From: DASPJR01 sp035628505 | GTDB taxonomy: Bacteria; Planctomycetota; SZUA-567; H5-PLA8 | DNA: 22,818 bases | Reading direction: 5' to 3' | Assembly: GCA_035628505.1 (NCBI GenBank) | Contig: DASPJR010000208.1 | Coordinates: 1 to 22,818 of the forward strand | Part shown: piece by piece, positions 1-7,043 of the stretch | How positions within the stretch are numbered: position 1 is the stretch's first letter | Layout: the number at the start of each line of letters is the position of its first letter | The notes under the pieces: model-generated | Databases searched by the model: none | Seen by the model: the letters and a program-made list of their open reading frames with translations, nothing else | Told to the model about the DNA's origin: nothing | Made by a program: the position numbers and the translations under genes

Positions 1-6
1 GCAGGC

Positions 7-130
7 ACAAGAAGCCGCAGTTGAGACGTTGCCTGGTCGTTGACTGCCGCCGCAAAAAAGATGCAGGCCCACTGTTCGTTCACCATCGCCACACGCGAGA
101 GACCGCAGCGTCAACTCTGAGGCTTCTTGT
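7..130. repeat. Imperfect inverted repeat with 80-base spacer
   Basis: Positions 7-28 and 109-130 are imperfect reverse complements. ACAAGAAGCC and CAG are shared, then GTTGA/TTGA and CG, with one mismatch and small gaps. The match ends outside both arms. The arrangement could be a small MITE-like element of about 124 bases, two inverted copies of a short repeat, or a long hairpin after a gene lying left of the window. No transposase and no target-site duplication were found. Confidence 0.35.
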
Positions 131-199
131 CGCTGGCGCGACCCGGCCCGATGGGCCGTGCCACCCGGTGTTGTCTCAATTGTCCGTTGTTCGTCGTAA

Positions 200-241
200 C
201 CCGTCACTCGTCACCCGTCACCCGTCACACGTCACACGTCA
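200..241. repeat. Six tandem heptamers of the form CNCGTCA
   Basis: Six contiguous 7-base units read CCCGTCA, CTCGTCA, CCCGTCA, CCCGTCA, CACGTCA, CACGTCA. Only the second base varies. The array ends one base into the AGGAGGAG ribosome binding site of the gene starting at 254, so it forms the immediate 5' leader. There are no spacers, so this is not a CRISPR. Arrays of this type are familiar from memory as interspersed repeats in environmental genomes. Slippage could change the leader length. Confidence 0.85.
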
Positions 242-253
242 GGAGGAGAAACC

Positions 254-1336
254 ATGGAAGTCATCTTTGCTCACCAGAACGCTGGCCTCAACCGCTGCGA
301 GGCGTACACGAAACCCTCGCGCTACAAGGCGGATCGTCGCGAAGAGCCCGCTCCACGCGCAAAGAAAAACGAACCTTGGCGCCGGCACTCGGGAATCACG
401 CTCGCCAACGAAGACTCACTCACGCGCAAGGAACGCCGCAAAGGCTTGGGGCGGCTGATGCGCTGGATTGTGAAATTCGTCAAGCGCGAGGAGAAACGCG
501 CGAGCCATTTTCTGCTCGCGCATCCGCGGACGGAGCTGCAATTGCTGAACATGGAATCGCGCGCGGAAGACGTGAACTCCTGGGAGTGCGCGCGAAATGG
601 CGCGGTGTCGCTGGCGCGGCTGTGCGAGAAACTGGGCTTGAGCGCTGCGAAGCTGACTCAGCTGACGCAGGAGATTCAGAATGTCTGCGGCGGCGAACTG
701 CTGGATGGCCTGAAACTGCGGCGGCTGCGCGGGGTGCTGCTGGAGCAATTTAAGGCGGCGGCGTTTTCGATTTGGGGCTCCCCAGGGGCGCTCTCGCAGC
801 AGCGGTGTTTTGCGCTTGGAACGGAGACTCGCAGGCTGGAAGCCTGCGCTACAAAGGGCCGGCGAGACGCCGGCGATCCCAGCCGGCGAGACGCCGGCGG
901 TCCCAGCTGCGATCCAGAAGAGGAGACGCCGGCAGCGGAACTCGCGCGGCGGACACAGGAACTCCTCGACGCGTGGTATCAGCGCCAGCGCGGCGGCAAC
1001 GAGACGCCGCTGTTTCTGCGGATGAACTTCGCCTCGCGAGCGAAGCTCGACCGCGCGTGCGTGATCGTTTTCGGCAAGACGCTGCGACAGACGCTCATGC
1101 AGACGGCGCGTGAGATCGTCGAATTCTATCTCTGCGCCGAAGACAAAGTCCTGCGCGACCTGGCCTGCAAAGACGAGGAACTCGCCGGCGTCTTGAGGGC
1201 ACGCTGGCTCTACCACAAATGCGACGACGTTCCGGAAGAACCGTTCCTCGACCGCTGGAGCGCGGCGAAATGTCTACGGACGATGTGGCTGCTCGCGTTC
1301 GTGCGGGGAGTTTGGATAACGGCAACGGCTGAATAA
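254..1336 (+). CDS. Putative AraC-like helix-turn-helix protein carrying palindromic repeat insertions
   Basis: A 360-residue protein that I do not recognise as a whole. The start is set by a strong Shine-Dalgarno (AGGAGGAG, 241-248) 5-7 bases before ATG. Residues about 117-160 (VSLARLCEKLGLSAAKL, then a Leu/Arg-rich helix) look like the first helix-turn-helix of an AraC domain. Residues about 257-282 (NFASRAKLDRACVIVFGKTL) resemble the second. Between them, residues about 193-230 are encoded by DNA palindromes (830-905) and read as low-complexity RRDAGxPS units, so the putative DNA-binding module is split by repeat DNA without loss of frame. The N-terminal 80 residues are Arg/Lys-rich. The AraC assignment is inference from pattern only. 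The protein may be a decaying or fast-evolving regulator. An overlapping 266-codon minus-strand frame is judged a shadow. Confidence 0.6.
   Translation: MEVIFAHQNAGLNRCEAYTKPSRYKADRREEPAPRAKKNEPWRRHSGITLANEDSLTRKERRKGLGRLMRWIVKFVKREEKRASHFLLAHPRTELQLLNMESRAEDVNSWECARNGAVSLARLCEKLGLSAAKLTQLTQEIQNVCGGELLDGLKLRRLRGVLLEQFKAAAFSIWGSPGALSQQRCFALGTETRRLEACATKGRRDAGDPSRRDAGGPSCDPEEETPAAELARRTQELLDAWYQRQRGGNETPLFLRMNFASRAKLDRACVIVFGKTLRQTLMQTAREIVEFYLCAEDKVLRDLACKDEELAGVLRARWLYHKCDDVPEEPFLDRWSAAKCLRTMWLLAFVRGVWITATAE
830..905. repeat. Palindromic interspersed repeats inside a coding frame
   Basis: CGCAGGCT-GGA-AGCCTGCG (830-848) is a perfect 8-base-pair palindrome with a 3-base loop. It is followed by two tandem 24-base units (858-881 and 882-905), each containing GCCGGC-GAGAC-GCCGGC and differing at one base. 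A partial third unit (GAGACGCCGGC) lies near 923-933. All sit inside the frame of the 254-1336 gene without a stop. Read on the other strand, the units give the AGVSPA / AGFQPA peptides that often appear in automatic annotations of such repeats (recalled, not searched). Confidence 0.8.
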
Positions 1337-1460
1337 CGACTTCAACGCAGAGACGCGGAGAGCGCAGAGGCCGCAGAGTGTTTTTGAAGTGTTGAATACA
1401 GTACTCTAAAAAAATTCTCTGCGCTCTCTGCGTCCTCGCCGCCTCTGCGTTGAAGTCGTT
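1335..1460. repeat. Inverted pair of CGCAGAGACGCGGAG-type repeats between convergent genes
   Basis: Two copies of a roughly 44-base purine-rich repeat lie head to head, at 1335-1378 and 1417-1460. Their outer 18 bases are perfect reverse complements (AACGACTTCAACGCAGAG and its complement). The inner parts match in composition but are shuffled. The left copy begins inside the TAA stop of the upstream gene. Each copy is followed towards the centre by a run of T (on its own strand): TTTTT after 1380, and A7 at about 1408-1414 read from the other side. The pair fills the space between convergent genes ending at 1336 and 1490, so it could act as a two-way terminator. Confidence 0.8.
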
Positions 1461-1489
1461 ACCTCTCTGCGCTCGGTGGGAAGGTGAAG

Positions 1490-2638
1490 TTACTTTGCCG
1501 GCTTCTGGTCGCCGCCGGCGCCCAGAGCGGTTTCGCGCGCTTTCTTGTCTTCGGCATCGGGATCGACGCCCTGTTCCTTCAGCGCCCTGCGGACTTTCTC
1601 AACGAAACCTTTATCGCAATCGTAGCCGAGCGTTTCGACATTCTTGATTTCCTTCCACGCCGAATGGTACTGGTCCAGGCCAAAGTGAACGATGGCCAGG
1701 TCCTTGTAAAGACGCGGATCGTGAATGTTGTTCTTCTCGGCTTTGGTGCGCGCGGTGTCGAGGTAATCGTACGCGGCGGTCCATTCGCCACGCTGCATGT
1801 ATTCGCGGCCCATCATCCAGAACGGCTCCCAGAGCTTGCCGTCTTTATCGATGTCGAGCGCTTTCTTGAACCAGGACTGCGCCTCGATGCTCTTGCCCAT
1901 GTTCTGGTAACAGCGGCCCATGTTCATGTACGGCTGCGGCAGATCGGGGTTGGCGCCGATGACTTCCTGGAAGTATTCCATCGCGTCCAGGTTGCGGCCC
2001 TGGCGCATCACCGAAAGGCCCAGGTTGTTCTTGTAATCGGGAACGGTCGGATCGCGGTTGACGGCATCCAGGAACGCATTCTGCGCGGCGCCGAACTGGC
2101 CGGTGCGCATCAGTTCCAGGCCCATCGTATTCGATGAGATCGCGGCGATGACGTCGCGTTCGGTCGGGCCCTGCTCTTTCTTCTTGATGAACTCTTCTTT
2201 GTCACGGTTCCACCAGGCCATCCATTCTTCGTAGTTCTTATGGCCGAAGTTTTTCCCCGTGATACGGACGAGCGCGCCGTGCGCGGAAAGCTGAACCATG
2301 ATCTTGTCTTCGCGGCCGGGGCGCAGCACATCGATGAGATCGGGAACTGCCGGCACGGCCAGGAGAATGCCGAGCATTTCAGCCGATGACTTGCGAACTT
2401 CGGGATCGGGATCTTTCAGGTTCTTGACGTGGTAGTTAATGGCCTTGATCGTCTTGGTGTCTTTAGGACGTTTCTTGTCTTCTTTGCGGGTCTTGTAGTT
2501 GACGCCTTTTTCGAGATCGTCCTTTTCGCCCTTGTCGAAGACGACAGTTTCCTTCTCGGCGCCCAGAGCCGAAAACATCACGGCGCCGCTCAGAACGCTG
2601 GTAGTCAATAGGAACGTGAACCCGTGCGAAAATGTCAT
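1490..2638 (-). CDS. Exported HEAT/TPR repeat protein
   Basis: 382 residues from the ATG at 2638, chosen because a GGAGGA ribosome binding site lies 6-7 bases upstream on this strand and the protein then opens with a signal peptide (hydrophobic residues about 7-24, AlaLeuGlyAla near 24-27). Upstream in-frame codons to 2824 lack such support. Residues 30-65 are highly charged (Asp/Glu/Lys). Residues about 66-128 resemble a HEAT-type repeat (DPDPEVRKSSAEMLG, then AVPDLIDVL). Residues about 168-335 hold four or so tetratricopeptide units, for example NNLGLSVMRQGRNLDAMEYF and MNMGRCYQNMGKSIEAQSWF. Both modules are protein-interaction scaffolds, so the partner is unknown. The gene is convergent with the one ending at 1336 and divergent from the propeller gene at 2983. 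It probably acts in the periplasm or at the outer membrane. Confidence 0.88.
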   Translation of the reverse strand: MTFSHGFTFLLTTSVLSGAVMFSALGAEKETVVFDKGEKDDLEKGVNYKTRKEDKKRPKDTKTIKAINYHVKNLKDPDPEVRKSSAEMLGILLAVPAVPDLIDVLRPGREDKIMVQLSAHGALVRITGKNFGHKNYEEWMAWWNRDKEEFIKKKEQGPTERDVIAAISSNTMGLELMRTGQFGAAQNAFLDAVNRDPTVPDYKNNLGLSVMRQGRNLDAMEYFQEVIGANPDLPQPYMNMGRCYQNMGKSIEAQSWFKKALDIDKDGKLWEPFWMMGREYMQRGEWTAAYDYLDTARTKAEKNNIHDPRLYKDLAIVHFGLDQYHSAWKEIKNVETLGYDCDKGFVEKVRRALKEQGVDPDAEDKKARETALGAGGDQKPAK

Positions 2639-2931
2639 CGCCGTCCTCCGCTGAACAATACATTCGGGGGCTAAAGGCAGGCAGCCCCAGCATCTGTATG
2701 AAGCGAAAGAGGATACCGGTTTCACAGACGTTAAACAAGACTTTTCTGCCCCGCCATATAACAGTTCAGTCCGCCACGTTGAAACCGCCAGAGGCCGCCT
2801 GCATGTGGAAAAAAGACTCCGCACCCAAAGATGAGTCGAGAAGGGTCAATCCACGAGTGGTGACGGCGCGTAGGTTGCTCGCCTGAAAAGTGCGAAGTGC
2901 ATAGCGACGCCCGCAGTACAGCGAGCGAATG

Positions 2932-2947
2932 AGGCATAGCGCTTGCA
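2932..2947 (+). promoter_or_regulatory. Sigma-54-like -24/-12 promoter candidate
   Basis: AGGCATAGCGCTTGCA matches the sigma-54 consensus TGGCAC-N5-TTGCA. GG (2933-2934) and GC (2945-2946) are separated by exactly 10 bases, with GGCA and TTGCA preserved. Transcription would start near 2957-2958, about 25 bases before the ATG at 2983. A sigma-54 activator (PilR) is encoded in the same window, so this sigma factor should exist in the host. No activator site was identified upstream. Confidence 0.4.
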
Positions 2948-2949
2948 AA

Positions 2950-2976
2950 CTCTCCATACAGTCAGGCTATGGAGAG
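2950..2976 (+). promoter_or_regulatory. Inverted repeat overlapping the ribosome binding site
   Basis: CTCTCCAT (2950-2957) and ATGGAGAG (2969-2976) are perfect complements across an 11-base loop. The right arm contains the GGAGAG ribosome binding site for the ATG at 2983 (6-base spacing). If transcribed in full, the hairpin would mask that site. Otherwise the repeat could be an operator. If the sigma-54-like start near 2958 is used, the left arm is not transcribed and the operator reading is favoured. Confidence 0.5.
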
Positions 2977-2982
2977 CACTTC

Positions 2983-5718
2983 ATGCGGTATCTGCTGTGT
3001 CTGCTAGGTCTTTCGATTTCAACCGGACTTTTCGCGGCAGCATCCTTGCCTCCGGGTTTTACTGAATCGGTGGTTGCGTCCGGCATTTCGAGTCCTGTTG
3101 CGATGGCCTTTGCGCCGGACGGCCGCATCTTCATCTGCGAGCAGACGGGCAAGGTTCGGGTGGTGAAGAACAACACGCTGCTGGCAACGCCGTTCGCTTC
3201 CGTCAGCGTCGACGCCAACGGCGACCGTGGATTGACCGCAATTGCGGTCGATCCGGATTTCGCCACCAATCAGTATCTCTATGTGCTCTACACGACTCCC
3301 ACATCACCCGCACGCAACATCATCAGCCGATTCACGGCCAACGGCGATGTCGCGGTGGCCGGAAGCGAAACGGTGCTCTTTCAGCTCACGCCGCTGAGCA
3401 CCTCGACGCACCACTGCAACGGAGCGCTGAACTTCGGCGCCGACGGGAAGCTCTATATCAGCGCGCCGGACAATTCGAACGGCAGCAACGCACAGAGCAT
3501 GAGCACGATGCTGGGAAAGATGCTGCGCATCAATAAGGACGGCTCGATTCCGGCAGACAATCCGTTTTTCAACCAGGTCTCCGGCGACCTGCGCGCGATC
3601 TGGGCTATTGGCTTCCGCAATCCGTTCACGTTCGAGTTTCAGCCGGGCACCGGAAGAATGTTTATCAATGATGTCGGATCGTCGCAGCGCGAAGAGATCA
3701 ACCAGGGCGCTTCGGGCGCGAACTTCGGCTGGCCCCTTGCCGAAGGCAATTCGAACGATCCGGCGTTGACCAACCCAGTCTTCAGCTACGCGCACGGCAC
3801 CGGCGCGGAAGCGGGCTGCTCGATTACCGGCGGCACGTTTTACAATCCAGAGACCGACCAGTTTCCTAGCCAGTACGTGAACAATTACTTTTACATGGAT
3901 TTCTGCAGCGGGTGGATCAGGCGTCTGGAGTTCAGCAATGGCGTTCAGTCGTTCCCGTTCGCCACGAACATCGGCTTTCAGCCCGTTTACGTCAAGACGG
4001 CCAGAGACGGCTCGCTGTTTTATCTCGCTCGCGGTTCAGGAGCCGACACCGGCACGCTCATGCGCATCCAGTACACGCCCGCGCTCGAGCCCTCGATCAC
4101 GCAACAGCCGGCAAGCAGAACCGTTACGGTCGGAGAGAGCGTGACCTTCAGCGTCAGCACCAGCGGCGCTTCGCCCTTCAAGTACCAGTGGCAGCGCAAT
4201 GGAACGGACATAAGCGGCGCCACCTCTTCGACGTACACAATCGCTTCGGTGGCGCTCAGCGACAACAACGCGGCGTTTCGCGTGATCGTCAACAATGATT
4301 ACGGCAGCGCAACAAGCAACGCCGCGACGCTAACGGTGACAACCTCGCATCCACCGGTGCCCGTGATTGAGCTTCCCGCAGCAGATGTGCTTTATACGGC
4401 CGGCCAGACGATCACGTTTTCGGGGAGCGCGACGGATGCTGAGGATGGCAATTTGCCTGCCTCAGCCTTTTCATGGCAGATCGATCAGATGCGTCCGGGA
4501 CACAGCCGGCCGCTGGTTCCGCCAATTAACGGCGTCAGCAGCGGACAGGTCCACATTCCAGACATCGGTCAGCCAGATGCGGATGTTTTTTACCGCTTCA
4601 CTCTGACAGTCACCGATTCAGCGGGATTGCAGCGCACCGTATCGCGTGATGTCATGCCGCGAACGGTTACAGTTCATCTCACCAGTTCGCCCAGCGGCGC
4701 GCCGCTGACGCTGGATGGCAGACCGGTAACCGCTCCACACACGTTCTCAGGCGTCGTCGGCTTCAAGCGCACGCTGAGCGCGCCCGCGTCTGTCACTTCG
4801 GATGGAATCGAGTACATCTTTGCGCGCTGGTCGGACGATGGCGCCGCAACGCATGAGATCATTACCCCGGCGGCCGAGACGACCTATGAAGCACAGTTCC
4901 TTCCGCCGCCGGCGATCGGGACTCAGCCTGCAATCAACAGCCTCACCGCGCTGCCGGGAACGACAGTGCTGCAGGGACAAGTCGTGACATTCAGCGCCGA
5001 TGCCACCGGGTCCGGTCCGCTCAGCTGGCTCTGGAACTTTGGGGACGGCTCGGCCAGTGACCAGGCTGGTTCAGTCAATCACGCGTTCAGCACGGCAGGT
5101 ATCTACACAGTCAGCCTGACCGTCACCGGAGCAGAACCGCCGCCGGCCTCAGCGTCGCTTAATATTACGGTGCTGGCTGGCGATAACGATCGCGACGGCA
5201 TCGCCGATTCGGAGGATAGTGACGACGATAATGACGGCGTCAGCGATGCTATTGAGATACGCGATGGCACCGATCCGCTCGACTCGAGCAGCACGCGGCA
5301 TTTGTCGCTGGCGGTCACGAGTTTAAACGCGCGCTCGTCGCTGCAGAGCCCCGCGCGTGACACCGTGAGCTTGCGTGCGATCATCGCCGAGCCCATCGAA
5401 GCCGGAAACCTCAGCGGCGCGCAGGTCGCACTGAATATCGGCGGAACCGTCGCCGCCTTTACGTTGAACAGCAAAGGGGCGGCGGCCACGAGCCTGGGCG
5501 CGCTGAAGATAGCGTCGCGGAAATTCAAACGGCGAAGCGTGTTGCAACTGAATCTGCGCCTGCGCAACGGAAGTTTTGTGCAGAGCTGGGGCGATCCGCA
5601 TAGCGACCCGTTGATTTTTCCTGTCACGCTGACAGTCAACGGAAGAGTATTTTCGACAAGCGTGCGCCTGGAGACCAAGGTCTCACGCACGATCGCGCGA
5701 TACAAACTCGATGATTAA
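2983..5718 (+). CDS. Secreted glucose/sorbosone dehydrogenase-like propeller with Ig, PKD and calcium-binding modules
   Basis: 911 residues from ATG 2983, chosen for its GGAGAG site and immediate signal peptide (MRYLLCLLGLSISTGLFAAA). An in-frame codon at 2929 gives a longer form without either. Residues about 22-366 form a PQQ-dependent sugar dehydrogenase-type beta-propeller (SPVAMAFAPDGRIFICEQTG; THHCNGALNFGADGKLYI with His143/His144 where the family's catalytic His lies; RNPFTFEFQP; NFGWPLAEGN). Then come an Ig-like domain (about 370-453, WQRNGTDISGATSSTYTI), a PKD/cadherin-like domain (about 458-560), a short beta module (about 562-640), a PKD domain (about 646-731, WLWNFGDGS), a thrombospondin type-3 calcium repeat (734-767, DNDRDGIADSEDSDDDNDG) and a C-terminal beta-rich tail. 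No membrane anchor or recognised sorting tail is visible. Sugar oxidation is inferred from family. A binding-only role is possible. Confidence 0.85.
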   Translation: MRYLLCLLGLSISTGLFAAASLPPGFTESVVASGISSPVAMAFAPDGRIFICEQTGKVRVVKNNTLLATPFASVSVDANGDRGLTAIAVDPDFATNQYLYVLYTTPTSPARNIISRFTANGDVAVAGSETVLFQLTPLSTSTHHCNGALNFGADGKLYISAPDNSNGSNAQSMSTMLGKMLRINKDGSIPADNPFFNQVSGDLRAIWAIGFRNPFTFEFQPGTGRMFINDVGSSQREEINQGASGANFGWPLAEGNSNDPALTNPVFSYAHGTGAEAGCSITGGTFYNPETDQFPSQYVNNYFYMDFCSGWIRRLEFSNGVQSFPFATNIGFQPVYVKTARDGSLFYLARGSGADTGTLMRIQYTPALEPSITQQPASRTVTVGESVTFSVSTSGASPFKYQWQRNGTDISGATSSTYTIASVALSDNNAAFRVIVNNDYGSATSNAATLTVTTSHPPVPVIELPAADVLYTAGQTITFSGSATDAEDGNLPASAFSWQIDQMRPGHSRPLVPPINGVSSGQVHIPDIGQPDADVFYRFTLTVTDSAGLQRTVSRDVMPRTVTVHLTSSPSGAPLTLDGRPVTAPHTFSGVVGFKRTLSAPASVTSDGIEYIFARWSDDGAATHEIITPAAETTYEAQFLPPPAIGTQPAINSLTALPGTTVLQGQVVTFSADATGSGPLSWLWNFGDGSASDQAGSVNHAFSTAGIYTVSLTVTGAEPPPASASLNITVLAGDNDRDGIADSEDSDDDNDGVSDAIEIRDGTDPLDSSSTRHLSLAVTSLNARSSLQSPARDTVSLRAIIAEPIEAGNLSGAQVALNIGGTVAAFTLNSKGAAATSLGALKIASRKFKRRSVLQLNLRLRNGSFVQSWGDPHSDPLIFPVTLTVNGRVFSTSVRLETKVSRTIARYKLDD

Positions 5719-5753
5719 CAGCAGGGGGCGTCATCAGGCGCACTGGTGGTGTA

Positions 5754-6899
5754 TCAGGGCAGCGCGCTGAGCAACTGATCGATCTGTTCGGGCGTGTTAT
5801 AAAAGTGCGGTGACGCTCGCAGGCGCCCTTCGCGCATGACGATAACGATTTTTCGGCTCATCAGGTCGCGTACGATCGCTTTCATGTCGTGCGAAGGATG
5901 CGTGAACGTCACAATGCCGCTCCACTCGTTCTCCGCGCGGCTGCTGTAGACGTTGTAGCCCTTTGCCGTCAGGCCGTCACAGAGCTGCTGCGTCAGCGCG
6001 CGAATGCGCCGGCCGATCAGATCGACGCCGACATCGAGAATCATCTTTAACGAGGCGCCCAGTGCCAGCACGCACGGAATGGTATAGCTCCCGCATTCAA
6101 AGCGTTTGGCATCGGGCCGAAGCGTGAAATCGTAATTGCCATAGTCCTGCGCATTGACAACGTTCCACCAGCCCACTTCAGGGCGCAGCGAGGTCAGCAG
6201 TTCTCGCCGGCAGTAGAAAAAGCCGAAGCCTTCGGGCGCGAGCATCCATTTGTGTCCGTCGGCGGAGAGGAAATCGATCTTCATGGCCGCTACATCGACA
6301 GGAATGATGCCCAGCGACTGAATCGCATCGACGCAGAAAAGAATGCCGCGCGAACGGCAGAACTCGCCGACTTTCTGAATATCATTGCGGTAACCGCTGG
6401 CATATTCGACGTGCGAAAGAGCAATCATGCGTGTCTTCGGCGTGACGGCATTCAAAAGCTCGCTCAGCTCAATGCGTCCGTTGCGTTCGGGAACCATGAT
6501 GTGCCGCGCATTGAAGCGCGCGGCCACATCCATCCACGGATAAACGTTCGCGGGGTACTCGACGGCGGTGCTGAGAATTTCATCTCCGGCCTTCCAGTCG
6601 AGGCCATTGGCGACGAACGCGAGCCCCTCGCTGGTGTTCTTGACGAAGGCGATTTCTTCGGGCGCGGCGTGAATGAGTTCAGCCGCAAGCGCGCGTGTGG
6701 TCTCAGCCTTTCCGTACCAGTTGCCCGTGACATACGAATCCTCGAGCGCCTGCTGAGTATACAGGTTCAGCGCCTCTGCGGCCGGTCGGCAAATCGGCGC
6801 GACGCCGGCATGGTTGAAAAAAGCCCAGCGCTTAAGGATGGGGAACTCGCGTCCGGCATCAAAGCCGGGGGGAAGAGGTGGTAGACTCGAGCTGCTCAT
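5754..6899 (-). CDS. PLP-dependent class V aminotransferase
   Basis: 381 residues, a full-length fold-type I enzyme of the class V aminotransferase/cysteine desulfurase superfamily. Lys217 in SADGHKWM is the expected PLP-binding lysine. Asp191 in FCVDAIQS contacts the pyridine ring, and His163 in LSHVEYASG is the usual stacking-region residue. The C-terminal segment MREGRLRASPHFYNT is the family's substrate-binding end, but the HCAQP-type cysteine loop of SufS/CsdA is absent, so desulfurase activity is unlikely. The real substrate cannot be read from the sequence; isopenicillin-N-epimerase-like and kynureninase-like enzymes are relatives. No strong ribosome binding site precedes the ATG. A small hairpin (GTGCT/AGCAC) sits just before it. 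The gene is convergent with the propeller gene and divergent from purN. Confidence 0.88.
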   Translation of the reverse strand: MSSSSLPPLPPGFDAGREFPILKRWAFFNHAGVAPICRPAAEALNLYTQQALEDSYVTGNWYGKAETTRALAAELIHAAPEEIAFVKNTSEGLAFVANGLDWKAGDEILSTAVEYPANVYPWMDVAARFNARHIMVPERNGRIELSELLNAVTPKTRMIALSHVEYASGYRNDIQKVGEFCRSRGILFCVDAIQSLGIIPVDVAAMKIDFLSADGHKWMLAPEGFGFFYCRRELLTSLRPEVGWWNVVNAQDYGNYDFTLRPDAKRFECGSYTIPCVLALGASLKMILDVGVDLIGRRIRALTQQLCDGLTAKGYNVYSSRAENEWSGIVTFTHPSHDMKAIVRDLMSRKIVIVMREGRLRASPHFYNTPEQIDQLLSALP

Positions 6900-6981
6900 A
6901 GGTGCTTACTTAGCACAAAACGCAGGAGACTCAAACAGACGAAGGATAGCCCTATACACGCAAGTCAACTGTGCCGGTACT

Positions 6982-7009
6982 TTGATGAGCCGCACGCAGA
7001 CGCTATAAT
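6982..7009 (+). promoter_or_regulatory. Sigma-70 type promoter for purN
   Basis: TTGATG (6982-6987) and a perfect TATAAT (7004-7009) are separated by 16 bases. The predicted start is near 7016, about 28 bases before the purN ATG. No operator palindrome or riboswitch is visible in the short leader. Confidence 0.65.
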
Positions 7010-7043
7010 TACGGGCGAGTTCGCAATTTACCTGGAGCCCTGC

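Larger units (their letters stand above)
2639..2982. other. Divergent intergenic region, 344 bases
   Basis: This stretch separates two divergently transcribed genes for exported proteins. It holds the GGAGGA site of the minus-strand gene, a perfect 6-base-pair stem GGGGCT/AGCCCC (2667-2672 and 2683-2688) that would lie in that gene's leader, a sigma-54-like element and an inverted repeat on the plus-strand side. An 8-base direct repeat GCATAGCG occurs at 2899-2906 and 2934-2941, the second copy inside the sigma-54-like element. Short frames across the region have no ribosome binding sites or protein-like composition. No RNA gene was recognised. Confidence 0.6.

Noticed and set aside
200..241. 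Possible CRISPR array
   Set aside because: Units are 7 bases and contiguous with no spacers; no cas genes in the window.
416..1216. Long minus-strand open frame, 266 codons
   Set aside because: It lies opposite the 254-1336 gene, has no good ribosome binding site, and its composition is that of an antisense shadow of GC-rich coding DNA; the AGVSPA/AGFQPA part is repeat DNA.
2639..2824. N-terminal extension of the HEAT/TPR protein
   Set aside because: The ATG at 2638 has a GGAGGA site and starts a signal peptide; the extension has neither.
2809..2837. Terminator-like GACTC/GAGTC stem with T6 on the minus strand
   Set aside because: The stem is only 5 base pairs with a 13-base loop, and no minus-strand gene lies upstream to need it.
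5719..5753. Terminator between the convergent genes
   Set aside because: Only 35 bases, with no convincing stem and no T-run.
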